Positions 34,913 to 43,483 are shown, counted from the stretch's first letter. The stretch: DNA of 64,000 bases from Sorangium sp025924095 (GCF_051521505.1 NZ_CP150356.1:5270001-5334000), one strand, 5' to 3'. Notes: generated from the letters alone by a model not told the origin. Program-made: numbers and translations.

Positions 34913-35530
34913 CTACGCGAGGCAGCAGAACGTCGACGGCTCGGCCGGCAGCATCTCGCCGATCGACTCGCCGCCGCTCGGGGCGCAGCCGCCCGGATCC
35001 ACGGCGACGACCTCCGCCGACTTGCTGCCGAGGGCGACGCCGGGCGGCGTGACCCCGCAGAACGGCGTCGTCGAGCTCACGACGGCTGACACGAGCGTCT
35101 CCGTGCACGCGCCGTCGCTGAAGACCGAGGCCATGATCGTGCACGACGCGCCCTCCGGCGCCCCGCAGCCGCACTCGGAGCAGCCGCGGGTGTCGTCGGC
35201 GCCGCCGAAGAAGATGTGCCTGTCCAGATAAGGGCTCTCGCACGTGACGTCGCCCTCGTGGAAGATGCACGTCAGGAAGCCGCCGGGCGGCGGGACCCCG
35301 GGCTCCCCGGGCGATGGCATGCAGGTGCTCCTGTCGTCCGGGCACTCCGTGTAGGCGCCGGGCAGGCAGGCGAGCGCCCGGGTCTGCCACGGATCGAGGC
35401 GAGCCGGCGGCGGCGGCTCGTCCACCCGGGGCGTGCAGGCGGCGGTCACCAGCACGGTCGGCGCCTCGACCGAGAGCGACTGCACGCACGGCTGCCCGCC
35501 GCAGTCCTGGTCCGCGGGGATCGCGTTCGC
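34913..35530 (-). pseudogene. Truncated copy of Cys-rich lipoprotein gene (copy B)
   Basis: This 618-bp segment aligns without gaps to 37756-38373 and encodes the C-terminal about 205 residues of the lipoprotein at 37756, with only about five amino-acid differences (for example DRHIFF versus DRHVFF, and SGGESIGEM versus SGGEPVGEM). Homology stops abruptly at 35530/35531. Upstream the frame meets a TGA after about 14 codons with no start and no signal peptide, so it cannot be exported as such. A GTG at 35485 could in principle start a 190-aa cytoplasmic fragment. The near identity shows a recent duplication or ongoing gene conversion. Confidence 0.85.
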
Positions 35531-35939
35531 CGGTCTTCGCGCCTCCTTACGTCCGCGGTGTCCTCACCCTGTTCGCTCCAATCTTCTCATGCAATTCATC
35601 TTGACCGCGGTGAGCCGCATGGCTATCCAGCGCTCGTGTGTGCCATTCGGCATTCGGCTTGATTGTCCGAGCGGACGTGCGCCGTGAAGCGCGCCATCGC
35701 CGATCGCCCTCGGCTGCTACTGCTTCCTCTCGGGCTGCTGCCGGTGGCATTGACCCCTGGGAACATCAAGCCCCGTGGTCGAAGCCTGATACAACAAAGG
35801 GGAGATCGCGGTTCGATACCCATGGTCGCCGGTTGAAGGCAGGGCTCGGCCACGGTGCGGCCACAACGTCCTGGATAGGCTCGATCAATGTCCCGCGGAT
35901 TCTCAGCGTCCGCTACAATCATCCAACCTCAGGCGCGCC
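35531..35939. other. Spacer between copy B and lipoprotein L2
   Basis: About 400 bp with no recognised gene. Positions 35531-35565 share the junction sequence seen in remnant A. Positions 35570-35870 contain only short open frames without family resemblance. From 35878 it matches the duplicated promoter region of L1. Confidence 0.5.
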
Positions 35940-35967
35940 ATGACACAACCTGTATCGATCCGAAATG
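35878..35967 (+). repeat. Duplicated promoter/5' region, copy 2
   Basis: Second copy of the roughly 90-bp repeat at 34531-34620, in the same orientation and with the same 52-bp distance from the common ATGTCCCGCG block to the start codon. It supports tandem duplication of a module consisting of the truncated minus-strand gene, a spacer and a small lipoprotein gene. Confidence 0.8.
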
Positions 35968-36578
35968 TTGCGATGTCGATTCTTGTTGTAGCCGGAATCG
36001 CCAGCTGCACTGCTCCGGAAGTCCACTCCTGCTACAACTGGGGAGAAACGATCTGGCTTTGCACCTACGAAGTGGAAAGATCGATGTGCGACTGCTCGCT
36101 GAATCAAAGGCAGACCGAGTGGGCTTGCGCTACCGACCCAAATACGGCCGCTATCATGACGGACGCTCTAGTTCGAGTCACGCCGGGAATGACGAAATAT
36201 CGACTGATAACGTGCATGGACACGCATAACTCGCATCCTCAAATGTCGGTACCAAATTTTTCAGCGCTGCCGCTCTGCGATGCCAATCCAGACGACGGCG
36301 AATGCGCTAAATGTGCAAAGACGTCATGCTGCGACGAATATGAGGCGTGCTCTGGCGATCCAAATTGCGTTTGCTGGGTCGACTGCCTGGCAAGCGGAAA
36401 CACCGTCGCTGCCTGCAGCCTGCCAGCCCAATGCGGCAATGTCAACGGTGTCACGACGAGCCTCAGTGCATGCTCGAGCACCCTATGCCCTGAGCAATGC
36501 CCTGATCTTGGCCACCTGAGTGACACGTTGATGTCCCTACCGGAGCCGCGTATCGAAGCCGGTGGTGCCCGACCGTAG
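35940..36578 (+). CDS. Cys-rich lipoprotein (L2)
   Basis: A 212-aa predicted lipoprotein with lipobox Cys near residue 23 (VVAGIASC). The N-terminal half is homologous to L1 at 34593. The C-terminal half holds a dense Cys module (about 113-190) with patterns GECAKCAKTSCCDEYEAC, NCVCWVDCLASG and STLCPEQC, the kind of disulfide-rich repeat common in myxobacterial secreted and surface proteins. The coding sequence has noticeably lower GC and less third-position G/C bias than surrounding genes, suggesting acquisition or relaxed selection. The function is unknown; a surface-adhesive or protective role is only a guess. Confidence 0.8.
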   Translation: MTQPVSIRNVAMSILVVAGIASCTAPEVHSCYNWGETIWLCTYEVERSMCDCSLNQRQTEWACATDPNTAAIMTDALVRVTPGMTKYRLITCMDTHNSHPQMSVPNFSALPLCDANPDDGECAKCAKTSCCDEYEACSGDPNCVCWVDCLASGNTVAACSLPAQCGNVNGVTTSLSACSSTLCPEQCPDLGHLSDTLMSLPEPRIEAGGARP

Positions 36579-36628
36579 GATGCACCGAGCACACGAAATT
36601 TTTGGATCTCATTTGAGGCATCGTACAG

Positions 36629-37648
36629 ATGCATAGAATCGTCGAATCATCCGAGCGCGCGTCTGTCGCGAGGCTGGGAGGCGAGCTCGCGACCCGACAT
36701 GATGCGCGCACCTTGATCGGTGCCCTGTCGAAGAGGGTCGCGCTTGACGGTCACGATAGCCTTCAGGCGTTCATCGTGAGGAGTGTGGAGCGAGAGTCCG
36801 CAGGGCCGTGGACACGCGCGGTGTTCTTCGCGCAAGCGCTTATTGGTCGCCTGCGAATTGAGGGCCGTGGTGATCTCGCCGATGCGCTCATTTCGTTGCT
36901 CAGCGGCGAGTCGCCGGAAATCGATCCCGTGCTCTGGCTGAACGAACCCCACGCGTTCATCGAAATGAATCGCAAGCTGGCTGAAGCGTGCCGCGCCCGC
37001 GGTCTCGCGGCGCGCGCGGATGAGTTCGGGCGCCGCATGTGGGTCCACTTTCAAGGCCCGCTCACCCAGCGCCTCCGTGCGGATGGAGCAAAGGACCTTG
37101 CGCGGGCCATTAGCACCACGTGCTACGCGATTGAGCATCCAGCGTGGAAGGAGGAGCCGCCCAAGAGAGAGCCCCAAGGCAAAGATCCCCGAAGCCTTGC
37201 CGCGTGCCGAGAGCCGCCTCCCGAGATTGCCGCGCTCTTGTCCATGATTGACGCCCTTGTCCATGCGCATCCGGCCGATGTGCTGGCTTACGCGGCAGTG
37301 GCGAGGATTCGCGACGAAGGTCGCGAGCCCCTCGCGGCATCGATCATGATGTTCTGGGCGCGCGAGATGGCTGGACCGCTGGTCGATCCCGCGCAGCTCG
37401 CGCGCGAGCTTGTCGATGAGCTCCGCGCGTGTGGGCATGATGAGCCGGCGGATTCTATCTCCGCGCTCGTCTCCAGTGCTTCGATTGGGCGTGACCCGTG
37501 TGAAATCATGGCGGTTTGGTTGCACGAGCTCGCTGGACCGATGGTCGACCCGAGGCCTCTCGGCATCACGCTGGTCGCTGCCCTCCGCAACGAACGATTC
37601 GAAGAAATCGCGAGTCGGGTTGAGGCCTTGCTTGCCACGAGTCCGTGA
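36629..37648 (+). CDS. Unknown helical-repeat protein, 339 aa
   Basis: A 339-aa soluble protein rich in amphipathic helices. At least two related units are visible near the C-terminus: WAREMAGPLVDPAQLARELV followed by ELRACGHDEPADSISAL, and WLHELAGPMVDPRPLGITLV followed by ALRNERFEEIASRVEAL. A third looser unit (WVHFQGPLTQRLRADGAKDLARAI) lies in the middle. Each is a helix pair after a G-P-L/M motif, suggesting a HEAT/ARM- or TPR-like solenoid. No enzyme motif or signal peptide. It sits 50 bp downstream of L2 within the lower-GC patch and may be cotranscribed with it. No family name is recognised. Confidence 0.7.
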   Translation: MHRIVESSERASVARLGGELATRHDARTLIGALSKRVALDGHDSLQAFIVRSVERESAGPWTRAVFFAQALIGRLRIEGRGDLADALISLLSGESPEIDPVLWLNEPHAFIEMNRKLAEACRARGLAARADEFGRRMWVHFQGPLTQRLRADGAKDLARAISTTCYAIEHPAWKEEPPKREPQGKDPRSLAACREPPPEIAALLSMIDALVHAHPADVLAYAAVARIRDEGREPLAASIMMFWAREMAGPLVDPAQLARELVDELRACGHDEPADSISALVSSASIGRDPCEIMAVWLHELAGPMVDPRPLGITLVAALRNERFEEIASRVEALLATSP

Positions 37649-37755
37649 GCAGGGTTGAGCGCGTCTCCGCGCGGCGGAGCAGGTCGACCGCAGGCGCGGA
37701 GAGGCGGCCCGGCGCCAACCACGAAATGGGCCGCCCCGCGCCGGCCAGGTCGAGC

Positions 37756-38898
37756 CTATGCCAGGCAGCAGAACGTCGATGGCTCGGCCGGCAGCATCTC
37801 GCCGACCGGCTCGCCGCCGCTCGGGGCGCAGGCGCCCGGATCCACGGCGACGACCTCCGCCGACTTGCTGCCGAGGGCGACGCCGGGCGGCGTGACCCCG
37901 CAGAACGGCGTCGTCGAGCTCACGACGGTTGACACGAGCGTCTCCGTGCACGCGCCGTCGCTGAAGACCGAGGCCATGATCGTGCACGACGCGCCCTCCG
38001 GCGCCCCGCAGCCGCACTCGGAGCAGCCGCGGGTGTCGTCGGCGCCGCCGAAGAAGACGTGCCTGTCCAGATAAGGGCTCTCGCACGTGACGTCGCCCTC
38101 GTGGAAGATGCACGTCAGGAAGCCGCCGGGCGGCGGGACCCCGGGCTCCCCGGGCGATGGCATGCAGGTGCTCCGGTCGTCCGGGCACTCCGTGTAGGCG
38201 CCGGGCAGGCAGGCGAGCGCCCGGGTCTGCCACGGATCGAGGCGAGCCGGCGGCGGCGGCTCGTCCACCCGGGGCGTGCAGGCGGCGGTCACCAGCACGG
38301 TCGGCGCCTCGACCGAGAGCGACTGCACGCACGGCTGCCCGCCGCAGTCCTGGTCCGCGGGGATCGCGTTCGCGGCGGTGCAGGCGCCGTCCCAGCCGTC
38401 GGGCGCCGAGAAGGCGGTCTCGACGCTGCCGGGGATGTCCCCAGCACACGTGGTCGCGTGCACCGACCAGCCCAGCGGGAGCTCGCACGAGGCCGACGCC
38501 GGCGGGTCGCACAGGCAGGCCGCGCAGGCGAGCGGCGCAGGCGCCAGATCGGCGAAGCCCTCGTAGCCGACGTTCGGCGCGGCGGCGGGGCAGTCCGGCG
38601 CCTGGTCCGGCGGGCCGTACCAGAGGAGCGCCGGGCCGAACCAGCCGAGCGGCGCCGGTGAGACGCAGTTGCCGGCGCAGGCGCTCTCGTCGCCGCCGCC
38701 GGTCCCACCGCCGTCGCCGCCGGCCCCGCCTTCGCCGCCGGCCCCACCCTCGCCGCCTGCACCGCCCTCACCTTCCTCGGGCCACGGGCACCCTGGATTG
38801 CCGTACTCCTGAGGTTGACAGGGACCGTAGACGATCGGATCTGGGCCGCAGCCCGTCAACAGGAACAGCGCCACGAACGTGCAGGAGAAGATGCGCAT
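37756..38898 (-). CDS. Cys-rich lipoprotein with GEGGAGG linker (intact copy C)
   Basis: A 380-aa predicted lipoprotein. ATG 38898 gives a compact signal peptide MRIFSCTFVALFLLTGC with lipobox Cys; the open frame extends 31 codons upstream, but that leader looks artificial. A Gly/Glu linker with GEGGAGG repeats (about 45-70) follows. The mature domain carries about 25 Cys residues in pairs and CxC/CxxC patterns (ACAACLCDPP, CSECGCG, STFCCLA), implying multiple disulfides and an extracytoplasmic or surface location. Its C-terminal about 205 residues are duplicated almost exactly as the fragment at 34913-35530. No catalytic motif is recognised. Confidence 0.82.
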   Translation of the reverse strand: MRIFSCTFVALFLLTGCGPDPIVYGPCQPQEYGNPGCPWPEEGEGGAGGEGGAGGEGGAGGDGGGTGGGDESACAGNCVSPAPLGWFGPALLWYGPPDQAPDCPAAAPNVGYEGFADLAPAPLACAACLCDPPASASCELPLGWSVHATTCAGDIPGSVETAFSAPDGWDGACTAANAIPADQDCGGQPCVQSLSVEAPTVLVTAACTPRVDEPPPPARLDPWQTRALACLPGAYTECPDDRSTCMPSPGEPGVPPPGGFLTCIFHEGDVTCESPYLDRHVFFGGADDTRGCSECGCGAPEGASCTIMASVFSDGACTETLVSTVVSSTTPFCGVTPPGVALGSKSAEVVAVDPGACAPSGGEPVGEMLPAEPSTFCCLA

Positions 38899-39045
38899 GA
38901 GGAACAAACTACCTGAGGTCGCCGCGGGCATACAATGGACACCTTCCGACATCGTATCGTTCACATCAGTCATTGCCGGCTTCTGAGACAAATTATCACC
39001 GATTCTTCCATCTCGACGAGAACGCGCCGCCGCGCGGGAGCTCGC

Positions 39046-40215
39046 TCAGTAGGTAGCCGTGATACCCAGCCCGAGCGCTGCCGCGAGCGGGGCTGAGGAC
39101 CAGCTGGGGGGTGCAGGAGCTTCGCTCCCGTCGCTCTGACGCCGGAGCAGCGCATCTTCCACGATCCAGGCCGCCTCGGCGTGTCCGTGCACAGACCACC
39201 TGTCCGAGAGCGGCCATGCGCTGCCAAGCCGCGCCCCTATCCCGAGCAGGGTCTTGCTGCGTACATGCATGTTCCACGGATCCTGCGGGACGAACCGGAC
39301 AGCGCCGACCGTCCCGAGCCCGCAGCCGAACATGAAGTGACCGCGAAGGCAGGCCACGGTGGCGACCGTGAAGGCCGTCGTACGGATGTCCATGTCGGCT
39401 ACCTCCTCCGCCAGCGAGACGAGCCCCCGCCCCTCCACGGCGACCGACCCGTCGGACCAGCGCACGCCGAGGGCCAGGGTCGTTCCGGCCGCGACCCCCG
39501 GCGTGATCCCCAGTCCGACGGTCGCCCCGAGCCCCGCCTCGAACCGCAACGGCTCGGGAGGATCCGCCGTCACCTCCTCTCCCGAAGGGATAGGTGGCTC
39601 CGGCGCGCCCCGGCCGGACGGCTCCGGCGCCGCGCGCGCCGCCTGCGCAGGCGGCAAAGGCCTCGGCGGACCCTGCGGACCTTCCTGCGCAGGCTCACGC
39701 GGCGAAGGTTCACGCGACACCCGCTCCGCCATGCTCAGGAGCCGCGTTGCGATGGCGAGACCCATGCCGGCGACGAGCGCCTCGCAGGCTCTGCTGGTGC
39801 TGAACCCATCGGCCCACCCGATCTCCCCCTGGCCGTCGCGCAGCGCCAGCGAGGCCACGAGCTCGGCCCCATGGCGCTCGATCCTGGCCGAGATCAGGAG
39901 CGGAGCATCGTCCCGGAACGGGTCGGCGCCCGCCACCCGTGCCACCTCGGCGCGCAGGAACGACGCGTCAGGGCAGTGTTCGGCGCCACGCCCGCGCACG
40001 TACTCGAGGCGCGCCGCGCTCGGGCGCAACCCCGGCTCGGCGTGAGCTTCCCCGGCGGAGAGCAGGCACGCGGCGCCCAGAACGGCGGCGCCGGCAAACG
40101 CCGCTCGCCGGGCATGGCGGAGAGGCTCCGTGCCACGAAGCGCGGGCCGCGCGCGCTCCGTGCCACGAAGCGCGGGCCGCGCGCGCTGCGCCCGTTCCTC
40201 GTGAGGCCGGCTCAT
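39046..40215 (-). CDS. Exported protein, possible outer-membrane beta-barrel, coupled to ECF sigma factor
   Basis: A 389-aa protein. After a basic, repeat-containing leader comes a signal-peptide-like stretch (AAFAGAAVLGAACLLSAGEAHAE, about 38-60). Residues about 65-170 form an alpha/beta segment, about 175-220 a Pro-rich linker, and the last about 160 residues consist of alternating Gly-rich strands (FEAGLGATVGLGITPG, LGLGITATY ending in an aromatic residue), typical of an outer-membrane beta-barrel. Its ATG overlaps the stop of the sigma-factor gene (ATGA), so the two are coupled. A role as target, receptor or regulator of that sigma factor is inferred from this arrangement. The true start could be downstream of the leader repeat. 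Confidence 0.75.
   Translation of the reverse strand: MSRPHEERAQRARPALRGTERARPALRGTEPLRHARRAAFAGAAVLGAACLLSAGEAHAEPGLRPSAARLEYVRGRGAEHCPDASFLRAEVARVAGADPFRDDAPLLISARIERHGAELVASLALRDGQGEIGWADGFSTSRACEALVAGMGLAIATRLLSMAERVSREPSPREPAQEGPQGPPRPLPPAQAARAAPEPSGRGAPEPPIPSGEEVTADPPEPLRFEAGLGATVGLGITPGVAAGTTLALGVRWSDGSVAVEGRGLVSLAEEVADMDIRTTAFTVATVACLRGHFMFGCGLGTVGAVRFVPQDPWNMHVRSKTLLGIGARLGSAWPLSDRWSVHGHAEAAWIVEDALLRRQSDGSEAPAPPSWSSAPLAAALGLGITATY
40126..40187. repeat. 30-bp direct repeat in coding leader
   Basis: Two almost perfect 30-bp units starting CTCCGTGCCACGAAGCGCGG within the 5' part of the exported-protein gene, encoding the repeated peptide RARPALRGTE. It expands the N-terminal leader before the signal peptide and looks like recent slippage. 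Confidence 0.85.
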
Positions 40216-41480
40216 CGCGACGGCTCCTCCCTCGCCGCGCCACCGGCCGGACCGGTCCGGCGCATCTGCACGAGCTCCCGGAGCCGCTCGCGCACGGACC
40301 TCAGACGGCCGCTCGGGAACCGCTGCTCATGGAGCGCGAGCTGCCGGAGCGCCCCGGCGGAATCGCCGGCGGAGAGCATCGCCTGCGCCGCGTCGAGCAC
40401 CCGGTATTCCTCGGCGAACGAGTCTCCCCGCGCGGCTGCCGGCGCCGCGGGACGCAGCGCCGCATCGCGCCGGGAGGTCACTTCGGGCGGCGGCGCGCTG
40501 GGCGGCGGCGCGCTGGGCGGCGGCGCCGGCCTCTCCCGAGGGGCCATCTCCACGACGCGGGAGAGACGCACCCGGGGCAGCTCGGTCGCCAGCACGCCGA
40601 AATGGTCAGCCCAGAGCGGTTGCGGCGGCGCGAACACGATCAGCAAGGCCACGGTGCCTCCAGCGCCCGCCACGCTCCACCCGACCGCGCGTCCCAGCTC
40701 TCCCAGCCAGGTGTGCGGGCCCGCGAGGCCCGCTGGCGCAGGAGCGGGCGGCGCGGGCGCAGGCGGCGCGGGCGCAGGCGGCGCGGGCGCGATCGCTCCG
40801 GCGTCCTCGTGCACAAGAAACGCCGAAGCCAGCGGGAACCCGAGCCAGCACCCGCGCAGCGCGTCTCGCTGCTCCGGGCGCAGCCGCTGGATGGCAGCGT
40901 GGTAGTCCTCGCGGGCGAGGCGCAGCCGGTTGGTCGCCGTGTTGTAGTTGATGCCCAGCTCTCGCGCGATCTCGACGAGCGGCACCTCGTACGCCTCGTG
41001 CAGGACCAGGAGGAGCCGCCGCTCCGGGGCCAGCGTCCAGAGCACGTCGATCACGAGCTCCAGCCGCTCCCGCTCCACGGCGCGCTGCTCGCTGAGCGGC
41101 GCGGGATCGACCGGCTCGCCGCACGGCGCCGGGAGCAGGCCGCTCGGCACCTCGCGGCGGCGATGGGCGCGGTCCAGGTAATGGCTCACCTTCCGCCACG
41201 CGATCCCGAACACCCACCGCGCCTCGGCGCTGCGGTGCTGGCGCCAGGCGTCCCGGCCCGCGGGATCGGCATCGTCCTGGGGCGGGCACCAGGTGGGGTC
41301 GAATCGATCCAGGGACCGGTAGGCAGCGAGGAGGACCTCCTGGAGGAGGTCGTCGATGTCGGCCTCGGCCACGCCCATCAGACGGAACGCGCCAGGGAGC
41401 GCTTCCACTGCGGCTGTATGAAGGGCGTTCCAGGTGCGTTCGCGGGAGGTGCCGGCGGGGGGCGAGAGAGATGCGCTCAT
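40212..41480 (-). CDS. ECF RNA polymerase sigma factor with C-terminal membrane and Pro-rich extension
   Basis: A 422-aa protein. Residues about 15-110 form sigma region 2 (DIDDLLQEVLLAAYRSLDRF), and about 145-200 region 4 with a helix-turn-helix (LVEIARELGINYNTATNRLR). The usual ECF ends there. Here the protein continues with a Pro/Ala repeat linker (PAPPAPAPP), one hydrophobic helix (about 265-285, AVGWSVAGAGGTVALLIVF), and a presumed periplasmic tail with a charged helical segment. The sigma may be membrane-held and released, which would replace a separate anti-sigma factor; this is inference. No anti-sigma gene is adjacent. The following exported-protein gene is translationally coupled. 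Confidence 0.87.
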   Translation of the reverse strand: MSASLSPPAGTSRERTWNALHTAAVEALPGAFRLMGVAEADIDDLLQEVLLAAYRSLDRFDPTWCPPQDDADPAGRDAWRQHRSAEARWVFGIAWRKVSHYLDRAHRRREVPSGLLPAPCGEPVDPAPLSEQRAVERERLELVIDVLWTLAPERRLLLVLHEAYEVPLVEIARELGINYNTATNRLRLAREDYHAAIQRLRPEQRDALRGCWLGFPLASAFLVHEDAGAIAPAPPAPAPPAPAPPAPAPAGLAGPHTWLGELGRAVGWSVAGAGGTVALLIVFAPPQPLWADHFGVLATELPRVRLSRVVEMAPRERPAPPPSAPPPSAPPPEVTSRRDAALRPAAPAAARGDSFAEEYRVLDAAQAMLSAGDSAGALRQLALHEQRFPSGRLRSVRERLRELVQMRRTGPAGGAAREEPSR

Positions 41481-41594
41481 ATCCCCTTGATTACGGGGGG
41501 CTCTCCGGACCCGTTTGTGTTCGCCGTGGCTGCACGCGGGCAGCGCCGATGCGCGCGCGCGTAGCCCGCCGCGCGGCGGGCTACGCGCCGCGGC

Positions 41595-42491
41595 TCACGG
41601 AGACGGCGCGATGGCGGGCTGGGCCGGCTGGGCGACGGCGCCGCCGCTCTCGTCCGCGCCCGGGTCGTCGCCGCCGCTCTCCTCGGCCTCGACCTCCGCG
41701 GCCACGTCCGCGGCGGCGGAGCGCGACAGGCGCGACTGGAGCTTCGGGGTCACCTCCTCGAACGCTTCGCCGTGGAAGTAGTACGCGATCTTGCGCAGAT
41801 CCGCGTAACGCCGGACCAGGAGGGTCCAGAGCCGATCGCGCATCTTCTCGGCCTCGCTGCGCTGCCTGGCGACGGGGCGGCGGGCGCCGTCGGGGGTGAG
41901 GGTGTCGAGCAGCCACTCGCTCGCCTCCCGCAGCTGGTCGAGCTCCTCCTGCGTGAAGGGGTGCTTTCCGCGGAGCGCGCCCGCGTGCTCCACGTACAGG
42001 TGGGCCAGCGCCATCCCGTCGCTGGCCAGGTCGTACTTGCCGCTGCCGGCCCGGATCTCGGCCACCACGTCCTTCGGCAGGAGCGCCCGCTTCGCCAGCG
42101 TCTCGGCGAGCGTGAGCATCGGCTCGCGCAGCTCGGTCACGATGACCAGCTTCGCCTCGATCTCGCCGGAGCTCGCCGGCTTCGCCGCGACGCGCGTGGC
42201 GGCGAAGACAAGGGCCCGGCCGAGGTCCGGCAGCGCGAGCACGTCATCGAGCCGCAGCTCCGGCAGCGCTCGCCGGATGCGCGCCGGATCCGCGCACGCG
42301 GCCTGGACACCGCGCTTCACGTTGGCGAAGGCGATGCGCACGTCCGCCCGACAGACCTCGATCTCCCGCTCGGGGAGCTCCGCGGCCAGCGGGGCATAGC
42401 GCTTGTAGCAAGCGTGGTAGGTCGTTGTTGCCGTGGGAGCCGCCTTGGGCGCCTTCCCGGTGGGTTCTTTGTGGGTCTTGGCTTTGGCCAT
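41595..42491 (-). CDS. Hypothetical protein, 298 aa
   Basis: A 298-aa soluble, highly charged helical protein. A Lys-rich N-terminus (MAKAKTHKEPTGKAPK) precedes a helical body (about 25-255) without a recognised motif, and an acidic Ala/Glu/Gly-rich tail ends the protein. ATG 42491 is preferred: the 47 codons open upstream are Arg-rich and lie in the non-coding repeat-bearing interval. Similar proteins of unknown function are expected only in related myxobacteria. No operon partner. Confidence 0.65.
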   Translation of the reverse strand: MAKAKTHKEPTGKAPKAAPTATTTYHACYKRYAPLAAELPEREIEVCRADVRIAFANVKRGVQAACADPARIRRALPELRLDDVLALPDLGRALVFAATRVAAKPASSGEIEAKLVIVTELREPMLTLAETLAKRALLPKDVVAEIRAGSGKYDLASDGMALAHLYVEHAGALRGKHPFTQEELDQLREASEWLLDTLTPDGARRPVARQRSEAEKMRDRLWTLLVRRYADLRKIAYYFHGEAFEEVTPKLQSRLSRSAAADVAAEVEAEESGGDDPGADESGGAVAQPAQPAIAPSP

Positions 42492-42892
42492 CTTGGGAGC
42501 GTAGATCCAGGCGAGCGCGGCCGTGAGGCTACATCGCCGTCGGATGTGTGCTCTGAGGAGCGCAAGATCTCGACGCGACGACGCGACGGCGCGACGGCGC
42601 GACGGGGGGCGGGCCGGGGATCCGAGGTGCAACGCCTCGCCGGGAGCCCGGAGCGGGTACGTCGGTGGTCACATAGTGTCATTTCGCAGGCAGATCTGTA
42701 AACGGCGGGACACACGTAGTGTCATTTCGCAGGGCCTGCTGAGAATACCGGTGGTCACGTAGTGTCATTTCGCAGGCAGATCTGTAAACGGCGGGGCACA
42801 CGTAGTGTCACCCGGCGCGGGGCCCCGGCCGGCTCCGGCCCTGGCCTGCTCCTCGCCTTGCCCAGCCGCGCGCCCCCGGGCAGGCTACGCAC
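42492..42892. other. Gene-free interval with phased repeat
   Basis: About 400 bp between the 298-aa gene and the first Uma2 gene. The left part (42550-42620) is GACG-rich low complexity. Positions 42674-42810 hold the 43-bp phased repeat described separately. No gene is seen. Confidence 0.5.
42674..42810. repeat. 43-bp phased repeat array, possible IS21-type end relic
   Basis: The block TAGTGTCATTTCGCAGG occurs at 42674, 42717 and 42760, and a truncated TAGTGTCA at 42803, all exactly 43 bp apart. The first and third spacers are almost identical (AGATCTGTAAACGGCGGG core), while the second differs. Multiple short terminal repeats beginning TGTCA are known from IS21-family insertion sequences, and no transposase is nearby, so a solo or decayed element end is the best guess. 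It is not a CRISPR array because the spacers repeat and the count is tiny. Confidence 0.7.
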
Positions 42893-43483
42893 ATGGGTCA
42901 GCCCGCCGAAAAGCAGCGCCGCGCCACGTACGCCGACCTCGAAGCCGTCCCGCCGAACAAGGTGGCGGAGCTCGTCCGCGGTACCCTGCACGTGTTCCCT
43001 CGGCCGGCGCCGCGACATGCACGGGCGTCGTCCAGGCTCGGGGGGAAGCTGTCCGGCCCCTTCGATCTGGGCGAGGGCGGACCTGGCGGCTGGCACATCC
43101 CGGACGAGCCCGAGCTCCACTTCCCCGATCCCGAGGCGCCCGGCGAGATCGACGCGCTCGTGCCCGACCTTGCGGGCTGGCGCGTCGAGCGCATGCCGGA
43201 GCTGCCCGACACGGCCTACTTCGCCCTCGCCCCGGACTGGGTCTGCGAGGTCCTGAGCGCTTCGACGGAGGACGTCGACCGCGACGAGAAGATGCCAATC
43301 TACGCGCGCGAGGGCGTGCGGTACGCGTGGCTGGTCGATCCCATGAAGCACACGCTCGAGGTCTACGTGCTCGGCGAGGATCGTCGCTGGGGGCCCGCGG
43401 TGGTCCACCGCGACGCCGCGCGCGTGCGCGTCGCGCCCTTCGAGGCCATCGAGCTCGACCTCTCGGTGCTCTGGGCGAAGTAG
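42893..43483 (+). CDS. Uma2 family endonuclease (DUF820)
   Basis: A 196-aa protein of the Uma2/DUF820 family, a PD-(D/E)XK nuclease fold often present in many copies in cyanobacteria and myxobacteria. Visible elements: an N-terminal YADLEAVPPNKVAELVRG segment with the conserved E in xxE(L/I)xxG, the catalytic region EIDALVPDLAGW (D of PD), and VCEVLSASTEDVDRDEK with the conserved E-V-x-S followed by a lysine-bearing helix (KMPIYAREGVRYAWLVDP). The biological role of these proteins is not established. Convergent with a second Uma2 gene. ATG 42893. Confidence 0.9.
   Translation: MGQPAEKQRRATYADLEAVPPNKVAELVRGTLHVFPRPAPRHARASSRLGGKLSGPFDLGEGGPGGWHIPDEPELHFPDPEAPGEIDALVPDLAGWRVERMPELPDTAYFALAPDWVCEVLSASTEDVDRDEKMPIYAREGVRYAWLVDPMKHTLEVYVLGEDRRWGPAVVHRDAARVRVAPFEAIELDLSVLWAK

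Noticed and set aside
35790..35870. tRNA-like GGTTCGAtacc box
   Set aside because: The T-loop sequence is present but no matching T-stem, acceptor stem or anticodon arm can be built around it.
42674..42810. CRISPR-like periodic array
   Set aside because: Only three full repeats, spacers of about 26 bp with two nearly identical, repeat not palindromic, and no cas gene in the window.
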